Below, one piece after another: positions 12,128 through 23,572 of a stretch of 64,000 nt of DNA. Location of the stretch: NCBI GenBank assembly GCA_025201765.1, contig MU623343.1, positions 434,001 to 498,000 of the forward strand, written 5' to 3'. A program made the translations under genes and the position numbers. The notes beneath the pieces were generated by a model. It did not search any database. It saw nothing but the letters and a program-made list of their open reading frames with translations, and was not told the DNA's origin. The DNA is from Daldinia sp. FL1419 (taxonomy: Eukaryota; Ascomycota; Sordariomycetes; Xylariales; Hypoxylaceae). Positions within the stretch are counted from its first letter, which is position 1; every line of letters starts with the position of its first letter.

Positions 12128-13009
12128 TCAGTCACGCGCCTCGTGGAGGAAGATCTTCATAGCGGAAGCGCTATCTATTTCCGGTATGAGATACCTCCAA
12201 GTCACCGCCGGAGCCGTTGCACTGACTTCCAGAGTCTCTAACACGCGGAGGTTCTCGTGGTGTATTTGAAGATCCCTAGGGTTCCAAAAGCTATCGCGCT
12301 CGGGCGGGTATACCCTAGTTCTTGTGGTAAACTGCACAACTAGGATTGCGTGCTCTCTATCCGCTCTACTGCGTTGGAGAGTAAACCACTGATATTGATT
12401 GTCCGCATCAGAAGACTCTGGAACGCCTTTGCCCTCCACTTGCGGCCATAAGACCCTGTGGGCGCCTTTAGTACCGATGATGAGGTCGTAGTAGTCACCC
12501 ATCCGCAATCCTCCCGGAAATTCAAACGTAACCACAATTCCAGGCATGGAAACTCTGCGATCCGTCTGGTTTTGAATGTGCCAATAAATCTTCTCGATCG
12601 GTGGTTGAGACACATACATGTTGCGCCAGGAAGCGTTATTGGTTAACCACCTTTCTTTTAAGCCGGAGGGGAAATGGAATTTCGTATCGGACATCAAGTC
12701 CATAAAACCCCAAGGCTTATTGTGGAACGAAACATCTCGGTCAAGGTGTACGCTGAATAATTGCGGGAAGACGTATAGAATCTTACGATTCTTGCTGTAC
12801 ACCTCCTTGTCGAACAGTGAAGTAGAGCTCGGGAAGAGAAATATAGCTTTCCGGACCTCAGGCGATGTCTCTATAACGTCTCTCCAGCGTTTTGATACCC
12901 GCTGCGCGTTTATGAGGATATCGTGCATGCTAAGGAACGATAAGATGCCTTCGAGAAGCTCAGTCACGTGCAAAACTCGATCCTGAGCCGACGTCATATT
13001 TCCCGCCAT
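12128..13009 (-). CDS. F-box protein, paralogue 3 of 3
   Basis: This single-exon protein has 293 residues from the ATG at 13009 (MAGNMTSAQDRVLHVTELLE). The frame is open to 13123, but those extra residues lack a paralogue counterpart. The F-box spans about residues 11-52 (ELLEGILSFL, DILINAQRVSKRW, SPEVRKAIF). The conserved second module reads NNASWRNM, SQPPI, FEFPGGLRMGDYYDLII and WP. It is closer to paralogue 2 than to paralogue 1, including the KIFLHEARD end. The tandem head-to-tail arrangement points to local duplication. Confidence 0.85.
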   Translation of the reverse strand: MAGNMTSAQDRVLHVTELLEGILSFLSMHDILINAQRVSKRWRDVIETSPEVRKAIFLFPSSTSLFDKEVYSKNRKILYVFPQLFSVHLDRDVSFHNKPWGFMDLMSDTKFHFPSGLKERWLTNNASWRNMYVSQPPIEKIYWHIQNQTDRRVSMPGIVVTFEFPGGLRMGDYYDLIIGTKGAHRVLWPQVEGKGVPESSDADNQYQWFTLQRSRADREHAILVVQFTTRTRVYPPERDSFWNPRDLQIHHENLRVLETLEVSATAPAVTWRYLIPEIDSASAMKIFLHEARD

Positions 13010-14138
13010 GTTGACAACGGAGGATGAGAGTATGAAGATTGGGGATAGAGGGTGTGAGAGTGATGTCAGATAGCGAAGGATATATCGTGATTGCCGACTT
13101 ATTTTCCAGTTCTGATCTAACAATCGCGTGTATGGAAGATATCAAGAACTAATCGTGTATACCTAAGTTGAAGAGGAAAGAAAAAAATGTTCAAGAACAT
13201 AGGAGGAACGATGATTTTATATATTGTAAGCATGAGGCATACGGCACCGTTGTTTTACATGGTAACTAAAAGTTCTATCGGCACTAAGGGGTAGTATAAG
13301 TTTATACTGTGAGTTACCGTACGAACCAAGTGGTTTAGAGTGCGAGTTGAGCCAACAGTAAGCCTAATCGCCACGCCCTAATGCTGATAATTGGGATGAA
13401 TTATCGACAATCAAGTTTATTGCACGGTAAGGCGTCAGTGGCAAATGCACGTTGGGCCGTAAAGGGTCGTTATCAGCTTGGTGTGCACCTCGTATGGGCC
13501 AATATGACAGGGGAAAGCCCCTAATGTAGGCCTCGTGGTCCAGAAAGAAAATAGTAAAAAGGGGTTACAGTGCATATCACCAAGGTGTGAGTATCTGATA
13601 GCTAATGCGAACGAATGTGGACTTATATAGTGAATGATAACTAACAAACAAAGTTCTGCTCTAGGTTGAAATAGCTAGATCAAACAGGCAAAGTTTGACG
13701 TTTGTGCCTACAAATATTAAACCGCCACTTATACTCAATTGTGAATTTAGTATTGTGATCACAGAGCTAATAAAACTAAATAATAAATACCAATCAAATA
13801 GCATTAAATTTAGAAGCTTTCCGTCCAATTGTAGGCATAGTTTAGGTATTTAAGTGATTAAATCACGACGCCTTGGTTAGTCCTCTGTGGGCATATCAAC
13901 CATTACCTCCCGGTATCACAATACGCTTCACTCGCATAATCTAGGTAGAGAGAGGACATCAAGTTCCATTAAGCGATCAAGTAATATGTAGTATAACCCA
14001 TGAACATGTTTCTAGTCTAAGTATTATAAATACTGTATCTACCTAGACACATAGCCGTCAAACGATCTTATTAGACTACATGGACAAATACTCAACGTTA
14101 AGAATTACCTAACGGGACAAACAGGTTTCCATTTATAG
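13010..14138. other. Intergenic, nothing recognised
   Basis: This is the upstream region of F-box paralogue 3 and the 3' flank of the lipase gene. It is moderately AT-rich, and only short open frames without family resemblance were seen. Confidence 0.55.
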
Positions 14139-15448
14139 CTATGGGCATTGGATATTTACTGAAACATCTCGGATTGTACCACCTTCCGCAGCTGGTACAT
14201 GAGATTCATTGAAGATACTCCACAGCCACTTGACAGCCCTACCCTTCCCGTTCCCAATCTCAGACACATGTCCGCCCACGGTATTCCTCTCGTAAGTAAT
14301 ATCAGCCCCCCTGCTGCAGAACCTCTCTACCAATTGGTCCGTGAGGTTTATCGGGCAGAACTCGTCCCCGATAGCCTTATATATAAACATGGGCATAGAA
14401 GGCACCCCATGAAATCCGCGTCTTCCTTCAACGTCGAACACCTTGCGCAAAATCGGGGACCTCAAATCTTCAGCCCCACCCACGAAATAGCTATAAATGT
14501 CCTTCATCGCAAAAGCTCTCAGAGACGCGCCAAAGTCGATGTCCTTGGCTCTTAGGAATTCATCCGCGGTCTCTGGACGGAGCCTGCTGCGAACGTACGC
14601 CGCGGCCTCAGGATACTGCGTCGTCGTGCCGAGGAGGACGGCTACTAGGGAGACGGCAATAGGGCTCTTGTTTATCATGCTCATATTATCTGCGAGATGG
14701 TCCACGAGCCCTCCTACGACGACCCCAGATATGTCTAGCTCAGGGGCGTACTGGACCTGGAGTTCGGCGGCGGCGGCGGTGGCGATACTTCCACCACTGT
14801 ACCCCCACATGGTCGTAGTGATATTAGCATCGCCAGTCAACTGCGCCAGGTTGAGGACCGCACGGATTGAGTCGAGTGTGGCGTGTCCGGCCAGTACGCT
14901 TGCCCCGAAGGCTGCATGTGGACCTTCGAAATCGGGTGTGTTGATAATCCACCCATGTCCAAGGAGTTCGGTTAGTAGCGACGTATTCGACTGTATACCG
15001 AGGTCAATATTAGACTGCAGCTTCTCCTGGTTCAAGGTGTATGATGGGCTGGAGTCGAGGTTCGCGGTGTTGTAAGCGAATTGGTAAGACAGCATAGCCG
15101 TCTTTCCTGATGGGGATACGTAGAATGATTTAGGAAAGATCAACGTAGTAACGGCCCAAGTCGGCCGGTAGCGTGAATCAGTTGTGCGGTAGAGAATATT
15201 ATACGATGCCGAGCTGTTTCCAATAAAGGTACCGAGATTACCTGGTGTTGGACGTATCCGGAGGATAGTACCAGGTTCCTTGGTTTCAAACCCGGCCGGT
15301 GCTTTGTACCATGGATCTTGACTGGGGGGAAGTGGTTGAGATGCTAGCCCTGCCCCCCGGAATGTAGAAGAGCCTGGTTTTTGCGGGACTCCGCGAATGC
15401 CAAACAACCAGCCAAGAGGGTACACATCAGCGCCACTTGGTTCCTCAT
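14139..15448 (-). CDS. Secretory lipase (LIP family) with apparent frameshift after signal peptide
   Basis: This resembles fungal secreted triacylglycerol lipases of the Candida LIP type. The mature protein is in one frame: SQDPWYKAPAG, PGTILRIRPTPG, the nucleophile elbow GYSGG, Asp in GDEFCP and His in GGHVSE form the triad. An ATG at 15448 starts a good signal peptide (MRNQVALMCTLLAGCLAFA) in a different frame, which runs to a stop just beyond a run of six C at 15353-15358 (six G on the coding strand). One extra base there would join signal peptide to mature enzyme at the family's usual length of about 430 residues. Without it, the longest frame (from 15542) starts MCSTLYQN and has no signal peptide. 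I infer a homopolymer sequencing error or a natural frameshift; no plausible intron fits. Confidence 0.8.
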
Positions 15449-16259
15449 CAGGTGGTGGGAGTGAGACAGGAGGATGCTTAGCCTCGCATTCGGCATCCCC
15501 AGTTGAGGTGGGGAGCTTATTCTGGTACAGTGTTGAGCACATTGATTTCGATCGTAGTTATAGATATAGTATAAATAACTCACATAATAGCATTCACAGG
15601 TGATATTTCCCAGGGCGCCTAGTTTATATATGCATATCGTCAAAGAGAGTTGAAAGGATTCGACGTATAAGTTGTTTCCTCCACATTATTTAGTGCTCTA
15701 GTAAGCAAGGGGTTTGATAAATTCTTAGCTATTCGGCTCCGAACGTGAACGCCATAGGGTGTCACTAGGTCACCGGTGGCGAGAAACCGGGTTTCAATCG
15801 GGATTATTCCATTTGTACCTAACACACCGTGTATGTCTATCTTATAATCCAACTTCGTTGGCCAAAGATGGTGTACTAAGTTGAAAGAAGAGACTCGTAG
15901 CTGAAGCAAGTTCTAACAATGATTAGCCCTTAGTTATGATTATATCCACACCTACCTTAGTTGTATCGGGATATTCAAACAATTTTATAGTTCTCCTTTA
16001 CCCCTCTTTGGTTCTTTAACTCGGCACAAATGATTGTGCCTTTAGAGTGTGTACTTGACGATAAAGACTTACATAGACCCCAACACCAAGATTTCGTTAG
16101 CCGGCTTCACATTGGCAGGAATCATTAAACCTGCTCGGAATATTTATTACTGATTGCACACACACGGCTTCGAACCTCGTGATAGTCGAGTCATGCCAGA
16201 TCCCTAGAAATACAAGATGTAACCACCCCCCTCAAGTCAAGGTCGAAAGTCGTACCTCA
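15449..16259. other. Intergenic, nothing recognised
   Basis: This separates the lipase promoter side from the 3' end of the next minus-strand gene. Short open frames exist (for example 15640-15909, minus) but lack recognisable features. Confidence 0.5.
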
Positions 16260-17182
16260 TTATCCCCTTTCGATACTATACAGCCACTTATCCACCTCTT
16301 CAACGATACGGAATGCCCTATCACCCCAGGAATGCACGGCTCCTTCGACACTAACCTGCCTTAGGATGTTTCGAGCGTTCTTGCTTCCTAGAATATGCGT
16401 CCATAAGCCATAAAAGATACCCTCGAACTGACCAGTGACGGTAAGCACTCCGGCTACGTCTGGTTCGCGGCCGTGAAACTCTCCGGGCAAGTTTTCCCAC
16501 CCATGACCCTGCACTAGTGCTTCTACCGAGCGGAAGTAGGAGCCAGACTTGTGGAACGCGATGAGAGGATTTAGTTCCACCGGATACGATACGAGTATGT
16601 AATGAGCCGGCGAAAATTGGGGAAATGATGGCGGGGGACGACTGCACCCAGCGTATATGGCGCCCGCCGAGTAGCCCTAGAGGTATATAAGTTTCCTGAA
16701 TATGAAATGAGGGACAAGACAGGGACAAAACGGGGAAGTGTATACGCAGAGGAATAATTGGGCTCCCTTCGAATCCGGGAAATCCTTCACGTATTGATCC
16801 ATAGACTCCCGAAGCATTCGCTATATATATTTCCGAAGAATCCAGTTAGTCGCGATCCGTACCTAATTAAAACAGTGCAGGCATTGCATAAATGATAACA
16901 TACGTCGTAGTCGTTAATCCCGGCGTCTCCAATCCATATACCAAAGTCGGACCATTCATCACCTCCTCCACTCTGACCTATTCCGCGGGCGTTCCATGTG
17001 ACTACTCTTAGCCGCCTCTTATCCCTTAGATACTGGGCGAGAAGTCGAACTGGTTGTTGATCGAAGTCACCACCTAGTCGGCCATGGGCTATGAGAGCAA
17101 GCCCCTGCGGGGATTCTCCATTCTTCGGATCTTCGACCCTAGTCTCGAGGTGAACTACATCATGGGACGGTCCTTGACCCAT
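16260..17182 (-). CDS. Small alpha/beta hydrolase, three exons
   Basis: I read exons 17182-16904, 16820-16746 and 16676-16260, giving 256 residues with all phases consistent. The ATG at 17182 (MGQGPSHDVVHLE) is the first true ATG. Landmarks are the oxyanion-side HGRLGGD, WNARGIGQSGG, the nucleophile elbow GYSAG opening exon 3, and a C-terminal GAVHSWGD supplying the His. It resembles intracellular one-domain alpha/beta hydrolases found widely in fungi; the substrate is unknown and there is no signal peptide. Using the nearer AG after exon 1 would leave an in-frame stop, so the acceptor at 16821-16822 is preferred. Confidence 0.8.
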
Positions 17183-18060
17183 GGTAATGGGATCCAATAA
17201 AAGGTTATCTATTGTTTTTATTTGTTTTCTTTTCTCTTGTTTTACTTTCTTATTGATAGAGGAGAGAGATCTAAGACAAATTCGGAAGAGAGGGAGGGTT
17301 CGCGAAAGGTTGGTAAGTTGTTGTAAAATATAAATACATTGATCACGCCTCTTTTAATTTTTCCGGGTTGATGCGACAAACGGAGCGTTTACACCGTGAA
17401 TATTATGTCTCGAAATTTGCGGTTTGTATCCGACGTCCGTCGTCTTTCATGTCGTCACTTATAGCTGTCGGTGATTTACTTCGCGATAGTTAACTAGTAA
17501 AAATAGGTAACTACCTAGATAGGTACCTAATAATGTGATAAATAAAAGATGAGGTTCATCTTAATTATTAAGATATACTTATTAAAGCTATAATGAGATC
17601 GTTCTCTTTTTAACTTTTAAATATTGTGATGTATATTGAAAGTATAGGTAGGTAAGGTAGGTAGACTTGGTGTCTTATGATGGGTACTTCCTTGTAACTA
17701 CGCCCCCCCAATGAATAAACCTCGGGAATGTCGCGATATATGGTGTTGCTTTTAATAGGCTAGTTGTATTACCCTTTACAGAGGTAAATATTCTACTTGT
17801 GAGCATATTAAAGCCTTTAAAAACAACACAGGTTAATCGCATGTATACCTAGGTACCTTTTTACCCCTCCTTCACCTCGGTGAGCTTTCACTTAGGTAGC
17901 CTCCCCCACCTCGGATGGCCCATGCTCCTTGTGCTCCTCACGCTCCCGTACTCTTATCTTAGCGAGCTTAGACTTGAGATTTTTATTAGCCACCACAGCC
18001 ACCCCAATATGGTCCGTGCAGATATATCGTGGGGCTATACGTGTTGTACTAAAAATTCAA
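17183..18060. other. Intergenic, nothing recognised
   Basis: This is the upstream region of the small hydrolase gene. TACCTAGRTAGGTACCT motifs lie near 17512-17528, with others near 17650 and 17848. No gene was seen. Confidence 0.55.
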
Positions 18061-18990
18061 ATTTAAAGTAATTTTATAGTATTTTGAAACTATTATCCAA
18101 AACTTCATATAAATAATTTTTATTATTTTTAAAAATATTTAATAATTAAATAATAACAATAAATATTTTTAATTTATAAATGTTCAGAAGTAATAATAAT
18201 TAATATAAAGTTTTGTATTTAATTTTTATATAATATAATAAAGGAATAAAAATGTTATATATAATTAGGAATTTTAAGTTATTATTAATAAACCATTTAA
18301 TTATTACCCTTATTAAACAATAATAAAATAATAAAAAACTTTATTCATTTTATATAAATTATGAAGGTTAATTATAGGTGTTTTAAAACCCATTAACATT
18401 TTTCCTAATTTCTCTATTGTGATATTGAGGTATTATTGGATTTGAGGGGTAAAAATTACGTATTTTACCTTTTAGGTTCATATGATATTTAGTAATAATA
18501 TAATTAATAATGTTTTAATTAATTTTAAATTTTGTTGATAATTTAAAAGCAACCTTTTTTAACCTTGAGTATGTTTATATTATTATTTAAGAGTTTAGTT
18601 CTTTGCTTGGTTTTTGATGTTATTTAAATTGATAAATAAACTGTAATATGTAACTACAAACTTAAGGTATACCTCTTAAATTTAAAATTGATACTGCACT
18701 TAGATTAAATTTACCTAAAATTTAAACATGTTATTTAAATGCGTGGTTTGTGTTGGAGGATAATTGGGTTGAAAATAAATGTAAGTAGTTGAGGATAAAT
18801 GCGAACAGTTCGAGATTAGGGTTCAGAGCTCTTAGAATACGTTAGCAAACAATTCAAAAGCATTAATTGTACTTTATAAGTTAAAGAAGTAATAAATTAA
18901 TTTATTGATAAACATATTTTAATACTTTTAATATTTTTAATATTTTTGATGTTTTTAATATAATTTACTACATACAAACAATTACATTCG
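18061..18990. repeat. Short AT-rich (RIP-like) island
   Basis: Composition drops abruptly to mostly A and T for about 0.9 kb, then recovers. No transposon protein motif can be read in any frame. The character matches the larger AT-rich blocks, so it is probably a RIP-mutated repeat fragment. Confidence 0.55.
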
Positions 18991-19302
18991 TATTTTAGAT
19001 TAGGAGACGGTTTTGTGTGGGAGGGGTATGTCAGGGGTTTGATTGGTTAAAAATTGCTGTGGCACAAAAGATATAAAGCAAAACCGTCCTAGTCTGAGCC
19101 CTGCTGAGATAACCGTGCTCCCAAATTTTCTACTAGGAGCTGCCAATATGTCCATACACCAATAAGTGCCCACATTAATCATCACCAGACGACTAGGTTA
19201 GGTATATCGATTGACAGTCGGTGCTGCGCAGCGATTCGACTTATTCCGCTTATTTTTCCCCGGCTCATAATGCGCTAGAAGGTGCCTCACGATAGACACA
19301 AC
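18991..19302. other. Upstream region of the PAC10 gene
   Basis: This is ordinary composition between the AT-rich island and the prefoldin gene start. No separate gene or named regulatory site was identified. Confidence 0.5.
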
Positions 19303-20365
19303 ATGTCAGCCAAAGGCAAAGAGCCAGCCATCCAGTACGATGCAGAAATAAAACCCCACCATACCTGTTTGTCATTACTGACGAGATCGAATTGTGGTAT
19401 AGAAAGGATACAGCGCCCACGAACCCGAGAGGAATTCCCCAAGCGCCGTTCGTTGATAAGGTGGAGGACTACGTTACCTCGAGAGACGATGTCCAATCTA
19501 CGCTACGCAGTTTCCAGGAGATGATCTCGTACGTTTATACGCCGTCTCCCTTGAGTAGACACAATTGCCCAGGCGTTATATCCCCAAGTCTGGCATTACG
19601 GACCACCGTCGTATAGACCATTCGGGACTACACTTCATTATTTGCTAGAAGTCCACTGACTCGGAAGCTTGGATGTAGTAAATACCAATTTATGGAACTG
19701 AATCTGCAGAGGAGAGTGGCCGGGCTGAAGGACAAGATGCCCGATATACAAAAGACTTTGGAAACAGTTAAATTTCTAAAGACAAGGACGGTATGCTCAG
19801 CCTGTATCAACTTGACTTGAGAGCTATTAGCTAACATTATGCTCTACTACAGGAGGAATCTGATCCGATCGAGACGACATTTGAATTAAATGATACTTTA
19901 TACGCGAAGGCATCCATACCCCCTACGGATGAAGTATACTTGTGGCTTGGTGTATGTTGAAGCACATACCCTTACTACCGCACGAGCGCTTGGAGGTCCA
20001 GTTCGCTAATGCGGGTTATCGTATTATCGTATAGGCAAACGTTATGCTGGCATATCCCGTCGATGAAGCCGAGACTCTTCTAACGTCCAAACTAGCCGCT
20101 GCAAAGCAGAGTTACGCCAACTGCGAAGAAGACTTGGATTTTCTGAGGGAACAGATTACGGTACGTGACCTGGCTGATCATCGGATCATGAGATCTTGAG
20201 ATCTTGGAGACTTGTAGCAGGACGACGACTAATATTGCCCAGACTATGGAAGTTGCGGTAGCGCGAGTGTACAACTGGGATGTTGTCCAAAAACGAAAAG
20301 AAAAGGCGGACGAAGAACGGAAAGGGAAAGGAACCGAAGATGGCGACGGTCAACCAAACGGATGA
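19303..20365 (+). CDS. PAC10: Prefoldin subunit 3 (PAC10/VBP1 homologue)
   Basis: This is a subunit of the hexameric cytosolic chaperone prefoldin, which hands actin and tubulin to the CCT chaperonin. Six exons are inferred: 19303-19334, 19403-19528, 19679-19790, 19853-19951, 20035-20160 and 20243-20365. All are GT-AG with consistent phases and give 205 residues, the normal family length. Family landmarks are NPRGIPQAPFVDKVEDYV near the N terminus, the first helix FMELNLQRRVAGLKDKMPDI, DTLYAKASIPPTDEVYLWLG in the beta-hairpin region, and the second helix around DLDFLREQITTMEVAVARVYNW. Exon 1 is only 32 nt (MSAKGKEPAIQ) and is the least certain part. The intron between exons 1 and 2 has a clear CTGAC branch site. 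Confidence 0.92.
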
Positions 20366-21514
20366 AGGGTTGTTTCCAGTTATCAGTCTAGTTGACTTGG
20401 TGGTCTATCGTAGGCGTCATCCATCTTCTAGAATGGTGAGGCCTCCTGCCTGTTCACCACATCTGAAAAGAGAGAAATCGACGAGAACGCACGTGGATTT
20501 AATTTTATTATCTACCTCCCTACCCCTTTTGCGTCGGTGATGACGCAACCCAATAAATCTCACCCGTAAATAAATGGTAGACAAATTTTAGAGGATGATA
20601 ATCCACTAATCGCATTACTCCTCTTACATTCATAAGCTTAGGTGCCTACTATCTAATTTCCTCTAGTCTTGTCTGACTTGGGATTAGCCTCGGACGATTA
20701 TAATGCTGGTTGATTGCGCGAAGTGCAATTACAATGTATCGGAAAGGCTATTGAAATACGCAGGTACGCTCGTATTAGGTAGGTCAAGTACCTAAGGTCC
20801 CAAGGCCTGAATCCAATAAAAGGGGGGATCAATTAGGGGAACTAGACCCTTAAAAATCCCCTAAAATCCCCTAGTTAAACTAAGGTACATTTATGTAAGC
20901 ACCTAGATAACAGGTATGTACCCAAGTTGAGGCGACTAGGGAAGCGTGATTAAAGTTTGGTTAAGTTTGGTTAAGTCTGGATGTCCCCAGATCTCACCGC
21001 TGCGCACCAATGATGATGTCCCACTTGGGGGGCATGCTCGCAATCTTAGGTAGTGTAGCGCCGCCACTCTTCCCCCCCCAATGATGTATACCTGGTAAAT
21101 TTGTATGGCAAATCCATACCCTACCTGACCTAAGGTTAGAAAATTACCTACCGCCTACTCTCTACCACCTAGCACCCACAGGTACTTTACAGGTCTACCT
21201 TATCGCTTTATCGAGTTACGGTCTAGCAGCAAAGCAATCCCCCCGACTTTTTTTCTATTACTGCTTGCGGATAGGCCAGCAACTCATCTTATCCACCTAC
21301 ATAAACTCCCTATCGACAACCTTCAGTCCTTAAAAAACATTCTTAACAACACCTGTCAGTCCCGTCCCGTCACACACTTCCTTTCTCCCTTCAACCCTTC
21401 TAACTTTCTAACTCGCATTATCGGGATAATCAGTCTGCTATATTACCCAATCAGGAACCTCACATTTATATAGCTCGATTTCTTTAAGAAATCGACGCAG
21501 CCGCCGTATTCATC
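20366..21514. other. Intergenic between PAC10 and SEC14
   Basis: No gene was recognised. Pyrimidine-rich stretches at about 21300-21420, before the SEC14 ATG, are typical of a fungal promoter and 5' leader. TACCTAGG-type motifs are present near 20785. Confidence 0.55.
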
Positions 21515-22843
21515 ATGGAGTTAGATCCCAAGTACGACCACTATGACTTCCCTACTACCGCTCCCGTGGCGAAACCTGGTCACCCAGGCCACTTGACCGA
21601 GGCTCAGCAAGCTCAGGTTCATCAGCTACGCATGCAACTCGAGGCCGAAGGTTATACTAAGCGTCTGGATACACTAACATTGGTACGCGTCCTACCGAGT
21701 ACTACGTCGTGAAGGCGCAAAACCGTGGCAATAAAGGATGCCATGGACCAGCAGGCGTTGGATTTGCTAACAATTGGTTTCTGGATATAGTTGCGTTTCC
21801 TACGAGCTCGAAAGTTCGACGTCAACTTGGCCAAGAAAATGTGAGCCGCCCCCTAGCCAAAGCTGTTAAAAAGCTATCCCAGGATAAAGAACAGCGGAGC
21901 CAAGAATCACAAAACTAACCCTAGAAATAAGGTTCGTCGACACGGAAAAATGGAGGCAGAGTATCCTATACGCCGGACAGCCTCTTAAGATCGACGGTCG
22001 GACTATCAGCCTCGACGACGAGATAAGCGAGTGGGACAAGGATGGGTCCTTCAAGAAGAAGGTATCCAAGTACTACCCTCAGTACTACCACAAGACAGAC
22101 AAGGTAGGATAATATCCCATCTATGCTATCTCGCAGAGACTAGCTCCCGTTAGCTTGTGTACTAATGCGTGTATCCGTAGGATGGCCGGCCAGTGTACAT
22201 TGAGCAACTCGGCAAGATTGACCTTACCGCCATGAAGAACGAAGGTATCGAGTACGAGCACATGTTGGTCAACTTGGCTGTCGAGTACGAAAAGATGGCG
22301 GATCCCCGTCTGCCCGCTTGCTCGCGTAAGGCTGGTCAACTGCTCGAGACTTCTTGCACTATTATGGATTTCAACGGTGTCGGTTTCGGTAACGCGCGAC
22401 AGGTCTTTGGCTACATCCAAGAAGCATCCGGAATGAGCCAAAACTACTACCCGGAGCGTCTCGGCCGCATGTACCTCATCAACACTAACTGGCTATTTAC
22501 TGGTGTGTGGCGTATGATCCGCCCACTACTTGACCCTGTTACTGTTGAGAAGATCCACGTTCTCGGTGGTAGCTACCAGAAGGAGCTCTTGAGCCAAATC
22601 CCCGCCGAGAACCTCCCTAAGGAATTGGGTGGTGCTTGCCAATGCGAGGGCGGTTGCCATCTCAGCAACGCGGGTCCTTGGAACGACCCCGAATTCGCCA
22701 AGCCCGCCTGGTGGGAGCAGAAGGACGGAACGATCGAGAACAGGCCGTCGGAAATTGGCAGCGGTGAAGGTGCTGTTGCTACTGGTGGTGCTACCGCCGT
22801 AGAGGGAGCTGGAGCCACGGCACCTGCTCCGGCTGCAGCATAA
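21515..22843 (+). CDS. SEC14: Sec14-type phosphatidylinositol/phosphatidylcholine transfer protein
   Basis: Exons 21515-21682, 21791-21840, 21932-22103 and 22181-22843 give 350 residues with matching phases. The protein has the CRAL-TRIO N-terminal helix region (LRFLRARKFDVNLAKKM, FVDTEKWR) and a CRAL-TRIO lipid-binding domain from about residue 120 (KYYPQYYHKTDK, DGRPVYIEQLGKIDL, IMDFNGVGFGNARQVFGYIQ, NYYPERLGRMYLINTNWLF). It ends with the Sec14 ELGGACQCEGGC motif and a low-complexity Ala/Gly tail (about residues 320-350). Sec14 exchanges PI and PC at the Golgi and supports vesicle formation. Length and motifs fit the essential Sec14 of ascomycetes; paralogues such as Sfh proteins are less similar. 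Confidence 0.93.
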
Positions 22844-23572
22844 TGGAATCATAAGGTTGCATTTGTATACAAAAAGGGAGAGCATAAATTCAGATCAGAG
22901 GAAGCGGGGAGTCAGTGGGGTGGTTAGATAGGATCATTCAGGCACATGAAGAAGAGGCCGCTGAAATCTCTCGATCCGGACGACTTTTTATTCCGGACAA
23001 AATCTCATATAATTGCCAATTTCTACCTACGGGTATACGAGCTTCCCATAAATGCTACGTGGCTATATTCGAAACAATTAAAGGCAGTTCAGACGCTGAC
23101 GTGATGTATTCACCTTTGCACTGCTCCCATATAAAAACGCAATAATTCTCGTCGATTATAAAATGCCCAAGTATCCAAGGTACGGTAAACTGAATTATAG
23201 TTGATTATAGTTATCCGTAATTGCATAATCTTCTTAAACAACATCTATTGGTTCCATCGAACCAGACAATCTCATTTCTAGCAAGGTTACTGAAATACGG
23301 TAACCTATGGTAATGTACGGTAACGCATTCCACGCGAAGACTTAATTGGCCCTTATGTAAAAGGAGAACAATTCAAACCTGCTACCATGTATACCTATCG
23401 GCACGATTGTCCCGTGTTTTCTTCTCCCTTTGCACATCTCTGATACACGTAGACCAGGTACAACGACTATCACCTCCTAGAGCGTAGTCGGAACCCCACC
23501 GCTTAAATTCTTTCCCTACAAATCAAGATAACGGAAAAGGGGGAAAGGGGAGAAAAAGGGGGGAGGCCACAT
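22844..23572. other. Intergenic between convergent SEC14 and MIS14
   Basis: The 3' flanks of two convergent genes meet here. No coding signal or distinct repeat was seen. Confidence 0.6.

Noticed and set aside
15640..15909. Minus-strand frame of 89 codons upstream of the lipase
   Set aside because: No signal peptide or recognisable motif; proximity alone is not enough to attach it to the lipase.
16140..16240. Possible minus-strand tRNA (TTCGAACC near 16169)
   Set aside because: Flanking bases do not form a cloverleaf or acceptor stem.
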